The notes beneath the pieces are model-generated. The model was given only the letters and a program-made list of their open reading frames with translations, had not been told where the DNA came from and did not search any database. Positions 48,451 through 57,600 of a stretch of 64,000 bases of DNA are shown piece by piece (positions within the stretch are counted from its first letter, which is position 1; each line of letters starts with the position of its first letter). Made by a program: the position numbers and the translations under genes. The DNA is taken from NCBI RefSeq assembly GCF_002835465.1, contig NZ_PIZM01000001.1, positions 1-64,000 on the forward strand, given 5' to 3'. Origin of the DNA: Psychromonas sp. psych-6C06 (lineage in GTDB: Bacteria > Pseudomonadota > Gammaproteobacteria > Enterobacterales > Psychromonadaceae).

Positions 48451-49196
48451 TGGGACCTTCCATTTCATTAAACGCGGTGTCACTGTCCTATGAGCATAAC
48501 CCAGTACTCACACAAATATCATCAACCCTAGAAGCGGGGCAGTGCCATGTCATAATGGGGCCAAATGGCGGTGGTAAAACATCACTGTTACGTTCTATTT
48601 TAGGTTTAACTCCTTTTAAGGGACAGATAGCGGTTAACTGGTTAGATGATCTGATTGGCAAGATCGGCTATGTGCCACAAAAAGCAACCTTTGAAGCTAG
48701 TTTGCCATTGACCGTATTAGATTTTATTTTACTTAATCAAAGTCGCTTTCCACTGTTCTTCAAAAGTCATAAAAAACATAAACAGAAAGCACTAGCACAG
48801 CTACAACGAGTTGGCATGGCAGATCGGGCCTTATTGCGTATGGGGCAACTTTCAGGTGGCGAACAGCAACGTGTTTTATTTGCGCAGGCATTATTAGATA
48901 ACCCCGAACTGTTGATTCTAGACGAGCCTGCCAATGGTATGGATGAGCAGGGAGTTCGCTATTTTGAAGAATTGATTAGCGCGTTAGTGAGAGAACAAAA
49001 AACGGTCATTATGGTACACCATGATATCAGTGCAGTACGCCGTTTGCAGGGGAAAGTACATGTTGTTAATCGCGTATTAATCGAAAGTGGCGATGCTCGT
49101 GAAATCTTAAAGCCACATAAAATAGAACAACTATTTAGCCACTGTAACCGCCATTCGGTAGGTGTTACAGAGACTAAAAATAGTGGGGTAGCATAA
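48450..49196 (+). CDS. Metal ABC transporter ATP-binding protein
   Basis: 248 residues. Walker A GPNGGGKTS at 37-45, Q-loop GYVPQKATFEA, signature QLSGGEQQRVLFAQALL near 136-152, Walker B LLILDEPANGMD and switch histidine in VIMVHHDISAV. Similar to ZnuC/MntB-type ATPases. Both ends overlap its neighbours by one base (TAATG), so the ABC genes are tightly coupled. Confidence 0.93.
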   Translation: MGPSISLNAVSLSYEHNPVLTQISSTLEAGQCHVIMGPNGGGKTSLLRSILGLTPFKGQIAVNWLDDLIGKIGYVPQKATFEASLPLTVLDFILLNQSRFPLFFKSHKKHKQKALAQLQRVGMADRALLRMGQLSGGEQQRVLFAQALLDNPELLILDEPANGMDEQGVRYFEELISALVREQKTVIMVHHDISAVRRLQGKVHVVNRVLIESGDAREILKPHKIEQLFSHCNRHSVGVTETKNSGVA

Positions 49197-50071
49197 TGGA
49201 GTTATTAAAATTATGGGCTAGCGAAGGTGCGCAATCTGGTTGGTTGTTAGAAAGTTTCTCCTATGCCTTTATGGTTAATGCCTTGTTAGCCGCTCTTCTT
49301 TTAGGACCGTTATTAGGTGGATTAGGAACATTAGTGATCGCTAAGCGTCTCGCTTTCTTTTCAGAGGCTGTTGGACATGCAGCATTAACGGGAATCGCTA
49401 TTGGTGTTTTGCTTGGTGAGCCCGCAGAAAACCCGATTATTGGCTTGTTCTGTTTTTGTATGTTATTTGCGCTTCTTCTACATTTTGTAAGAAACCGAAC
49501 CGCGGTACCTTACGATACATTGGTTGGTGTGTTTTTGGCTGTCGCACTTGCGGGTGGCGCTGCTTTATTGATGTATGTTGCTCGAAAAATTAATATTCAT
49601 ATGCTTGAAAACGTATTGTTTGGATCGATTCTGACCATTACCGATTTTGATCTATGGGTACTAGCAGTAAGTTGTTTGCTGATTATTGTTACTTTAATCT
49701 TTACCTTTAATCGTATTTTATTAGCCTCAATTAGTCCTGATATTGCGCGTGTCCGTGGTCATCACACGCATTTTTATGATTACCTATTTGTTATGATGAT
49801 CACCCTAGTGACCATTGCAGCCGTCAAAATAGTGGGGGCGGTGTTGGTAGGCGCATTGTTACTTATTCCAGGGGCAACAGCGAGACTATTAACTAAAAAC
49901 ATGGGCAGTTTTGTGCTCTTATCTTCTTTGCTAGCCACCGTGAGTTGTTTACTGGGAACTTTATTGCCAATGGAGTTAGCGTTACCTATTCCCTCTGGTG
50001 CATCTATTATCTTAGTGGCGGCTAGTTTCTTTTTGATTGCGACGCTATATCGCATTGTGGGTAAATCTTAA
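49196..50071 (+). CDS. Metal ABC transporter permease
   Basis: 291 residues, ABC-3 family (ZnuB/MntC-like), eight to nine helices. LGGLGTLVIAKRLAFFSEAVGHAALTGIAIG near 42-72 and VKIVGAVLVGALLLIPGATARLL near 203-225 are family signatures. Takes substrate from the binding proteins on either side of it and couples to the ATPase. One-base overlaps at both ends. Confidence 0.93.
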   Translation: MELLKLWASEGAQSGWLLESFSYAFMVNALLAALLLGPLLGGLGTLVIAKRLAFFSEAVGHAALTGIAIGVLLGEPAENPIIGLFCFCMLFALLLHFVRNRTAVPYDTLVGVFLAVALAGGAALLMYVARKINIHMLENVLFGSILTITDFDLWVLAVSCLLIIVTLIFTFNRILLASISPDIARVRGHHTHFYDYLFVMMITLVTIAAVKIVGAVLVGALLLIPGATARLLTKNMGSFVLLSSLLATVSCLLGTLLPMELALPIPSGASIILVAASFFLIATLYRIVGKS

Positions 50072-50958
50072 TGAATACAAAAAGTCTGTCTTTGTGGTTG
50101 CGCTTGGCGCATTGTGGGGTGTTATTGTCGCTTGTCTTACCGAGCAAGATATTGGCTAGTGATATTTTAACTTCGACGCCAGTAACTTATTTACTTGCTT
50201 CACAATTGATGAAGAATACGCCTATCACAACCACCTATTTAGCGCCAAAACGCTATGGTATTGAACGCCTTGAAAATTGGTTTGCCACTAAAGGGATGAA
50301 AGTGGCCGAAAAGGCGGCTAAAAAAGCTACTGTCACTGTAACGTTAAAGTCACTTTGGCCACAGGACCCTCTATTTAATGCTACTCGTCAGGGCAATATC
50401 AGGCTCATTGAAATTGATGCTTCACAGGCATTTACAATGCATACAAAAGGAGTTGCTACTGTGCAACTGCCAGCGGGAGGCCACTCATTATATGCTTGGT
50501 TAAACCCTAACAATCTTGGGACGATGATGAGTATTGTAAGTGATGATTTACAACGTGTTTGGCCTGAGCACGCGACTATGATCGAAGAAAATCAACAGGC
50601 GCTGTTGCTTAATATTCGCAAGTTGATCAATGCTCAGCAACAGCATTTATTAGGTAACCAGATTGACTCGGTTATTTTGCTTTCTAATCAACTTGAAGAT
50701 TTTGCTTCTGCCAATCAATTGTTTGTTGAGCAACGTTTATTTAAAGCAGAGCTTGAATGGACCGAGCAAGATAAAGAAGCTTTAAAATCTTGGATAAAGG
50801 AATCACCGAATACTTGGATATTAAGCACGCGTAAAACGTCTCTGCAGTTACAACAGTTGTTGCCTGATTTTACACAAATGTTAGTAATTGATAGCCTTGA
50901 CCGTTGGGGGAGAAAAGGCATTAACCCAGAAGCCCCCTTGCAGCGTTGGCAGTTTTAA
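50071..50958 (+). CDS. Second, ligand-poor ZnuA-like binding protein
   Basis: 295 residues with signal peptide (cleavage near ILAS, 29). Overall order matches ZnuA-like proteins (VTYLLASQLMKNT, the late LLSNQLEDFASANQL and TWILSTRKTSLQLQQLLP), but the metal-binding histidines are mostly absent: the HxYEP site is YLAPKRYGIERL and the third His site is LSNQLEDF; only His138 (GGHSLYAWLNP) remains. It may be a chaperone or accessory receptor rather than a metal donor. Last gene of the operon, before a terminator. Confidence 0.8.
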   Translation: MNTKSLSLWLRLAHCGVLLSLVLPSKILASDILTSTPVTYLLASQLMKNTPITTTYLAPKRYGIERLENWFATKGMKVAEKAAKKATVTVTLKSLWPQDPLFNATRQGNIRLIEIDASQAFTMHTKGVATVQLPAGGHSLYAWLNPNNLGTMMSIVSDDLQRVWPEHATMIEENQQALLLNIRKLINAQQQHLLGNQIDSVILLSNQLEDFASANQLFVEQRLFKAELEWTEQDKEALKSWIKESPNTWILSTRKTSLQLQQLLPDFTQMLVIDSLDRWGRKGINPEAPLQRWQF

Positions 50959-50965
50959 GCTGTTT

Positions 50966-51004
50966 AAGAAAGAGGCATTGTTACTTATTTGTTGCCTCTT
51001 TCTT
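50966..51004 (+). terminator. Metal operon terminator
   Basis: 12-bp stem AAGAAAGAGGCA / TGCCTCTTTCTT with a 15-nt loop, then ATTTAG; 7 nt after the last stop. Confidence 0.75.
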
Positions 51005-51039
51005 ATTTAGGGTCAGTTGATACAAATATTGCCTACGAG

Positions 51040-51200
51040 TTCAACACAACACACTTTTCCCCATTTGACTACGTCAAACAGTATGCAATACAAAACGAAA
51101 AGACCTTTTACTATCCGTTAGACGACACTCGCTTAGACTGACTAAACTACATCCGTCTGCCTTGCTCAAAACGCGTTGTGTTGAACAAAACTTAAACGGC
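51040..51200. repeat. Dispersed repeat R2, copy e
   Basis: Contains CAAAACGAAAAGACCTTTTA, CTATCCGTTAGACGACACTC, GACTGACTAAACTACATCC and CCTTGCTCAAAACGCGTTGT, parallel to copies a, d and f. Confidence 0.7.
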
Positions 51201-51279
51201 AAAGTTCATCCTCCCCAGTTACCCTTAAAAGGTCATGCCATATAGCATCATTATATTTATTCTCTTTTCTGTATTAACC

Positions 51280-51326
51280 AACTTAATAACGCTATGTTAG
51301 CGCTTTACTTATCCAGAATTGAGGTT
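51280..51326 (-). repeat. Partial R3 terminus at the end of the EamA gene
   Basis: On the minus strand, ATAACCTCAATTCTGGATAA then GTAAAGCG matches the left end of R3 copies a and b. It supplies the last codons and the stop of the EamA gene that ends at 51305. Confidence 0.6.
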
Positions 51327-52210
51327 ATGTAAGCGTTTCGTTTTATGAATTGGTCGCCAAATTGATAAATAGATAAACCTATAATGACAAAAAAAGCGCC
51401 GATGTATAAGTTGATGCCGACTGGCTCATTATTAACAAATGCGCCAAGAGAAATCGCAATCGGAGGTGTCATCAAGGTGATTAATGCCACTGTGGTGGTG
51501 CTCAGCTTTTGTAAAATAAAGAAGTAGCCAAGAAAACCTATCAAGGAACCAAAGATGCCAAGGTAAGCAATTGCACCTAGCGATTTAACTGACCACTGAG
51601 CAATATCTAGTTGCCCATCAAAGATAAACCAACTTATAAAAAATAGAGGCACAGAAAAGTACAGTGCACCTAAGGTGGTAGCAAATGGATGAATGTTAAT
51701 ATTGACACTCTTTACTAGCACCGCACTTAAACTGAAGAAAAGCATTCCGAGTAAAACAAATGCGATACCGATGAACTCGCTACTTCCACTGCTGATATTG
51801 TGCCAAGCAACAATGCCTAGACCACACAATGAAATAACAAAAGCCAACCAACGTAACGGGGTAAACTTTACTTCGTTGAGTACTCTTTGCGCTATCAAGC
51901 CAGATATAATTGGAGATAAACCAAAGATAAGTGACATGAGACCAGAGCTGATATAACGCGAGGCAATATACCCCCAAAACATACCGCCAAAAACACCGAT
52001 AGTGGAGAACGAATAAAGCTTTAGGGCTTGCTTTGTCAGTGGTACTCGAATACGCATCACCACTAAAAATAGAGATCCAATTACTAAAGCTAACAGCATG
52101 CGTAACAGTACTGCCATAAGAGGGCTAACGGTTTCGCTACTCCAGATAATACCAAGTGGTGTCGTTGACCATATAAGGACAACGCTCAGGTAAGCAATTG
52201 AGATGTTCAT
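51305..52210 (-). CDS. EamA/DMT superfamily transporter
   Basis: 301 residues, ten helices in two EamA repeats. The start MNISIAYLSVVLIWSTTPLGIIWSSE follows AAGAGGAATCATC (ATG at 52210); an ATG ten codons upstream is beyond that site. Signature segments: PLMAVLLRMLLALVIGSLFL and LSTTTVALITLMTPPIAISLGAFVNNEPVG. Substrate unknown. Its last nine residues (AYITSILDK) come from the R3 terminus, which suggests the original C-terminus was replaced. The third EamA gene in this window, only moderately similar to the other two. Confidence 0.92.
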   Translation of the reverse strand: MNISIAYLSVVLIWSTTPLGIIWSSETVSPLMAVLLRMLLALVIGSLFLVVMRIRVPLTKQALKLYSFSTIGVFGGMFWGYIASRYISSGLMSLIFGLSPIISGLIAQRVLNEVKFTPLRWLAFVISLCGLGIVAWHNISSGSSEFIGIAFVLLGMLFFSLSAVLVKSVNINIHPFATTLGALYFSVPLFFISWFIFDGQLDIAQWSVKSLGAIAYLGIFGSLIGFLGYFFILQKLSTTTVALITLMTPPIAISLGAFVNNEPVGINLYIGAFFVIIGLSIYQFGDQFIKRNAYITSILDK

Positions 52211-52522
52211 GTGATGATTCCTCTTTATTAATAATGGCAATTTTCAAGTGAGGAAACGCTTTGGGACGTGGAACCACAGTATGAAAACTGCGGTTGGGAT
52301 GTTAAATAAACTTAAACCACAGCAAAACGACACAGGAGTCTGCGTCGCATTAGTTGATTTTGTGGTTTAAGTGTCATTATCATTGTTGGCTCAGAATGAA
52401 TTAAGTGAATAAATATAATCGCTTTATAAATCATACAAGTCAACTGAGAAATTAAACTCATTCATTTTTTCAACAGTTTATTGCGCATTTAAGTATTTAA
52501 AATCCAAATACACTTTGTGTGA
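52211..52522 (-). other. Structured intergenic region with terminator
   Basis: 312 nt. An outer stem CTTAAACCACA / TGTGGTTTAAG (52311-52321 / 52361-52371) encloses CGACACAG-GAGT-CTGCGTCG (52328-52347). On the minus strand the inner hairpin is followed by TTTT, so it probably ends transcripts from the CheX-like gene; the outer stem suggests a further RNA structure. A second, weaker hairpin (AACCACAGT / ACTGCGGTT) is at 52272-52295. Confidence 0.55.
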
Positions 52523-53206
52523 TTAAATACCTAGTTCATCAAGCAGATCTTGATCAATCATTGCAACCATCGGCTCTGCTTCTTTTTTAGGCTGCTGTTT
52601 GTTAGTGTTTTCTTGATCTAAAATCATATCTGCATCAAAAGCTTCACGCTCTTCAAAATCAGAGAGCTTAATAAACTCTGTTTTATCCATTGCTAATTCG
52701 AGATAAAAAATATTGTTTTTCTCTGTCATGAAAGTAACACGTCGAGCCTGAGGTCTATCTAAATTTGTATCGATAGAGAGTTGCACTTGCTTATTGATGG
52801 TGAGCATTTTAGGTTGATTCTGGGTAATGGAAGTATGTAACTCATGACCAACAACGCCGGTGAAGTCGCCGACTATTTGATTCATCAATTCACCCATGAC
52901 ATCACTGACTTCATCAGAAGTATGTGATTTTGCTAATTCGTTTTCTGGAATACCCATATGTTTCATGTAATTGGTATAAATTTCAACAGCGGCTGTTGCG
53001 CTAAAGTTTATGATTACCAACCCGGAAAATCCGCCATCAAAAAGAACAAAGCAACCAATATCTGGTTTTAAACAAGTTTTGTTAATTTTCTGTGCCATGG
53101 ATGAATAATTAATTGGGTGGGAAGTTGCAGCGGTGAGAACTGATTTTATGGAGTTACATAAAACCAGTAAAATATCATCAGTAGTAATTGTTTTGCTTTT
53201 AGCCAT
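52523..53206 (-). CDS. CheX-like protein (DUF3334 type)
   Basis: 227 residues. ATG at 53206 (MAKSKTITTDDILLVLCN) follows AAGGGGCTCCC; an ATG 16 codons upstream has only Asn repeats. The central part, SDEVSDVMGELMNQIVGDFTGVVGHELH, has the E-x2-N pattern (GELMNQ) of CheX/CheC phosphatases, which remove phosphate from CheY-like proteins. The C-terminal tail is acidic with a Gln/Lys linker and ends MIDQDLLDELGI, a short docking-like motif. Assignment to DUF3334 is from memory of the family; role in signalling is inferred. Transcribed alone, with a stem-loop downstream. Confidence 0.7.
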   Translation of the reverse strand: MAKSKTITTDDILLVLCNSIKSVLTAATSHPINYSSMAQKINKTCLKPDIGCFVLFDGGFSGLVIINFSATAAVEIYTNYMKHMGIPENELAKSHTSDEVSDVMGELMNQIVGDFTGVVGHELHTSITQNQPKMLTINKQVQLSIDTNLDRPQARRVTFMTEKNNIFYLELAMDKTEFIKLSDFEEREAFDADMILDQENTNKQQPKKEAEPMVAMIDQDLLDELGI

Positions 53207-53335
53207 GGGAGCCCCTTGAAGAATATAATCATTATTATTATTTGTTTTCTTCAAGCGTAGATTATTCCCTCGATTCCGCTTATATCTAGGTCATATTTTT
53301 TGTTTTTTTGTTGCCAAAACAATAGCCTTGTAGGA

Positions 53336-53761
53336 TTACCCCTTAATTACATTTTTAAAATGTTTCTTTTTGCTGATTAAATAATCAATGTCGGGAGGGA
53401 AATCTTTATTTTTCTTAGCATGCTTCATCATATCAAAGGTAGTAAATTCAGTTAATACTGCAAATTGATAGGGTTTAAAATCTTCATTCGCTTGTTTAGT
53501 GGGATCATAATAGTGATCACCAATTCTGATAATGGCTTGATCAAGTAATGGGTCTTGGCAAACATACCCAAGCACGTAACGGTCTGCTTTCTTGTATACC
53601 ACATTCATGTAGCTGTTATAAAAACTTTCACCTTCGGTTTTAGTACAGTTTTCCAATAGCTCTACTGGCATTTCATTGACGGTAACAAGTCGAATATTGT
53701 CAGCAATAAAATTAAGATCAGTTAACTGTTGCTTGATAATCTCAAGGTTAAGTGCAGTCAC
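53336..53761 (-). CDS. Protein of unknown function
   Basis: 141 residues, cytosolic, alternating strands and helices: IIKQQLTDLNFIADNIRLVT opens it, YNSYMNVVYKKADRYVLGYV is a probable strand pair, IRIGDHYYDPTKQ follows, and the end is Lys-rich (ISKKKHFKNVIKG). No family recognised. The start follows GAGGAATAATTGTG. 129 nt upstream of the CheX-like gene on the same strand, so perhaps co-transcribed. Confidence 0.7.
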   Translation of the reverse strand: MTALNLEIIKQQLTDLNFIADNIRLVTVNEMPVELLENCTKTEGESFYNSYMNVVYKKADRYVLGYVCQDPLLDQAIIRIGDHYYDPTKQANEDFKPYQFAVLTEFTTFDMMKHAKKNKDFPPDIDYLISKKKHFKNVIKG

Positions 53762-54188
53762 AATTATTCCTCATTATAAAAAAGGGGGCGAGTATACCCG
53801 TTAGTATTTAATATGCAAAATGAGTACTCTCTGTGAAGTTGATGATAAGTTCCCTTAAACGAGACAATAATCGATGTTAAGAATTTTAATGTAATTATTG
53901 TTTTGTGGTTAATTGTGATCTTGGTTAAATTCTTTTAGATAAAATCCATTTTTATTCTATTTGTAACCTTTAAGGCGGAGTGTGTAAATGTCCTGTTAGC
54001 ATGCGCTTTATTCGGTGCCTTTTTTGACGACAAACACTGTATTTATTGGGACGATGTAAATAGGTAATTATAATTTTTTTTGATTGGCTTGTTAATTTAT
54101 TGCGTGAGAATGAACTAAGGAGTTTTTAATTTTTGCGTTCTTTTTACCTAAATAAAGAATGCTTCACACTGGTAGTGTGTCACTATTC
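53762..54188. other. AT-rich gap with a possible small transcript
   Basis: 427 nt without a credible reading frame. CACACT-GGT-AGTGTG (54168-54182) is a small hairpin just before the strong plus-strand terminator at 54189, so a small RNA may be made from this side. Confidence 0.35.
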
Positions 54189-54232
54189 AAGCAATAAAAG
54201 TGCATTAATATTCACTTTTATTGCTTGTTTTT
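54189..54232 (+). terminator. Orphan strong terminator
   Basis: Perfect 14-bp stem AAGCAATAAAAGTG / CACTTTTATTGCTT, 10-nt loop, then GTTTTT. No plus-strand gene precedes it for more than 3 kb. Confidence 0.85.
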
Positions 54233-54699
54233 CTCTAATTTTTTAAGTTTAGTTGATTTAGTGAACGTTTTTATCATCGTTTTAGCATAAAAATTACACT
54301 AATTTGCAATGTTAAAATAAACGAAAAGGCTCACTACAAGGTGTTACAAGCTGTTAACAACTTTACCTCTCAGAGGAGAACAAGAAAATTGGATTTTACG
54401 GCGCTTAAACGATAGAATACGGGCAAAATTATGCCTGTGTTACGGTTGTTATGTAGGTTTATTTCCACGGAATAGTGTATGAGCCCTGTACTTATAGGGA
54501 AGTTGTGCGCCTTATTTACTGTGTTGTTAGAAGCCTTTTTTTAATATTTATCTTTAAAAAAAGGATGTTTTGATAATAAAACTAAATATGAAATAGTGAT
54601 TGTTTTAGTTTATTCATTAAATAAGATTACGCACCTCGAAAACATTAGAACTGAAATAGCGGATAATCAACCTGCTATTTTATCTTGAAGGACATGTTT
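54233..54699 (+). other. gltBD promoter and leader region
   Basis: 467 nt of upstream DNA. An imperfect hairpin ACCTCTCAGAGGA is at 54363-54376 and CCCTGTACTTATAGGG at 54484-54499. I see no certain operator; a long leader upstream of gltB is usual because several nitrogen regulators act there. Confidence 0.4.
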
Positions 54700-57600
54700 A
54701 TGACTAATATAGAGCAAAACGCTCAAGGCCTTTATGTGCCGGAGATGGAACACGATGCTTGTGGTATCGGTTTTGTGGCACATTTAAAAAATAGTAAATC
54801 ACACGCTATTGTGACTCAAGCATTAGATATGCTTGCGCGCATGGAGCACCGTGGTGGTCAAGGTTGCGATCCTTGTAGTGGTGATGGTGCTGGTATCTTG
54901 TTACAAAAACCACATGAGTTTTTAGTAACTGAAGCCCTTAAAGTTGGAATTACATTACCTAAGTTTGACCAATATGCAGTAGGTACTGTTTTATTTCCAA
55001 AAGATGAAAATCAACGCAATGAATGCCGTGAAATTTTAGCACGTACGGCAGAGCGTTTAGGCCTTGAAGTACTTGGTTACCGTGTTCTTCCTACAGATAA
55101 CTCAATGATCGGTGCTGATCCATTGAGCAGTGAACCTCAGTTCGAACATCTGTTTGTAACTGGCGGTGCCGATATGGACCCTGCAGTATTAGAGCGTAAA
55201 GCATTCATCTTACGTAATTACGCGACGCGTATTTGTTTACAGTCTGTTGCTGGAATCGAAGATAACTTCTACATCAATACTTTCTCGTACAAAACAATCG
55301 TATATAAAGGTCAGTTAACAACAGAGCAAGTGCCACAGTACTTCTTGGATTTACAAGATCCAGCAATGGTTACTGCACTTGCATTGGTTCACTCGCGTTT
55401 CTCAACCAATACCTTCCCACGCTGGCGTTTAGCGCAACCTTTCCGTTACATTGCGCACAACGGCGAAATCAATACGGTACGTGGTAATATCAACTGGATG
55501 AAAGCACGTGAAGCGTTGCTTGAAGCTGAATTCTTCACACGTGAAGAGTTAGATATGTTAATGCCTATCTGTACAGAAGGGATGTCAGATTCTGCAAGCT
55601 TTGATATGGCGCTAGAACTTCTTGTTCTTTCTGGCCGTAGTCTTCCTCATTCATTAATGATGATGATTCCTGAAGCGTGGCAAGAAAACAAAGCGATGGA
55701 TCCAAAACGTCGCGCATTCTACCAATACCACGCAAACATCATGGAACCATGGGATGGCCCAGCTTCTGTTTGTTTCACCGATGGTGTGCAGGTAGGTGCA
55801 ACACTAGACCGTAATGGTTTACGTCCTTCACGTTATTGTGTAACAAAAGATGATTACTTGATCATGGCTTCTGAGTCTGGTGTCGTAAATATTGAGCCTG
55901 AAAACATTAAATTACGTGGTCGTTTACAACCAGGTCGTATTTTTGTTGCTGACCTTGAACAAGGTCGTATCATCTCTGATGATGAAGTTAAAAATGGTAT
56001 TGCAGCACAACAGCCTTATGAAACATGGTTAACAGATAACCTCGTTAAATTAGAAAATCAACCAAATGCACTTGAGCGTAATATTCAGCCAAATGATGGT
56101 CAACTATTACGTCGCTTACAAACATTTGGCGTGACTTCTGAAGAGATCAACGAAATTGTTCTGCCAATGTTCCGCGATGGTAAAGAGCCATTGGGTGCAA
56201 TGGGTGTAGATTGGCCTCTAGCGGTACTTTCTCATCAGTCGCAACATCTATCTCACTACTTTAAACAGTTGTTTGCACAGGTAACTAACCCACCTATCGA
56301 TCCGATTCGTGAGCGTATGGTTATGTCGTTGAACACATACCTAGGTAAAGATCAGAACTTACTGTCTGAAACACCTTTACACTGTCACAAAGTAGAGCTT
56401 GAGTCGCCAGTATTAAGTAATGCAGAGCTTGAGAAAATCAATGCACTGGATCACAAACACTTACAAGCTAAAACACTAGACACATTGTTTAAAGCAAGTG
56501 GCCAACCAGGTAAGCTTGAGAAGTCGATTAAACGTATTTGTCGTTACGCGGAAGATGCGGTAAACGATGGTTACTCAATCATTATTCTTTCTGACCGTAA
56601 TGCAACGTCAGATCACGCGCCAATTCCTGCTATGTTAATTACTGGTGCTGTTCACCATTACTTAATCAAGAAAGGGTTACGTGCATTATGTGACATCGTT
56701 GTTGAAACAGGTGACGTACGTGAAACACATCACTTTGCAACGGTTATCGGTTACGGTGCTTCTGCTGTAAACGCATACCTAATCGAAGAGATGATTGTTG
56801 ATTTACAAGCGAAGAAACGTCTACCTGCTGATAAATCAGTAGATGAACTGTTTGCATCGTACAAATCAGCAATTGATGCAGGTCTATTGAAGATATTCTC
56901 GAAAATGGGTATCTCTACGATTCAGTCATACCAAGGTGCACAAATCTTTGAAGCACTTGGTGTAAGTAAAGCGGTTGTTGACGCTTACTTCACAGGTACT
57001 GTGACACGTATTCAAGGTTTATCAATTGATGATATCGCCTCTGAAGCGATTGTTCGTCATCGTTTTGCTTATCCTTTACGTGAAGTACCAGTAACACGTT
57101 TAGACGTAGGTGGCGTTTACCAGTGGAAACAACGTGGTGAAAAGCATCTATTTAACCCAACAACTATCTCTTTATTACAAGAATCTACGCGTAACAAAAA
57201 TTACGCACAGTTTAAAGAGTACGCTGACGCGGTTGATGCACAGGGTGATAACGCGGCAACACTACGTAGCCAATTTGAATTTGTACCTAAATCGACGGGT
57301 CCAATCTCAATTGATGACGTAGAGCCAGCAGAAAACATTCTAAAACGTTTTGCAACAGGTGCGATGTCATTTGGTTCTATCTCTCACGAAGCTCACTCAA
57401 CGTTAGCTATCGCGATGAACCGTATCGGCGCTAAATCAAACTCTGGTGAAGGTGGTGAAGATCCAGCTCGTTTCTTACCAAAAGAGAACGGCGATTGGGA
57501 ACGCTCTGCAATCAAACAGGTTGCTTCGGGTCGTTTCGGTGTAACGTCTTACTACCTAACGAACGCTGCTGAAATCCAAATCAAGATGGCACAGGGCGCG

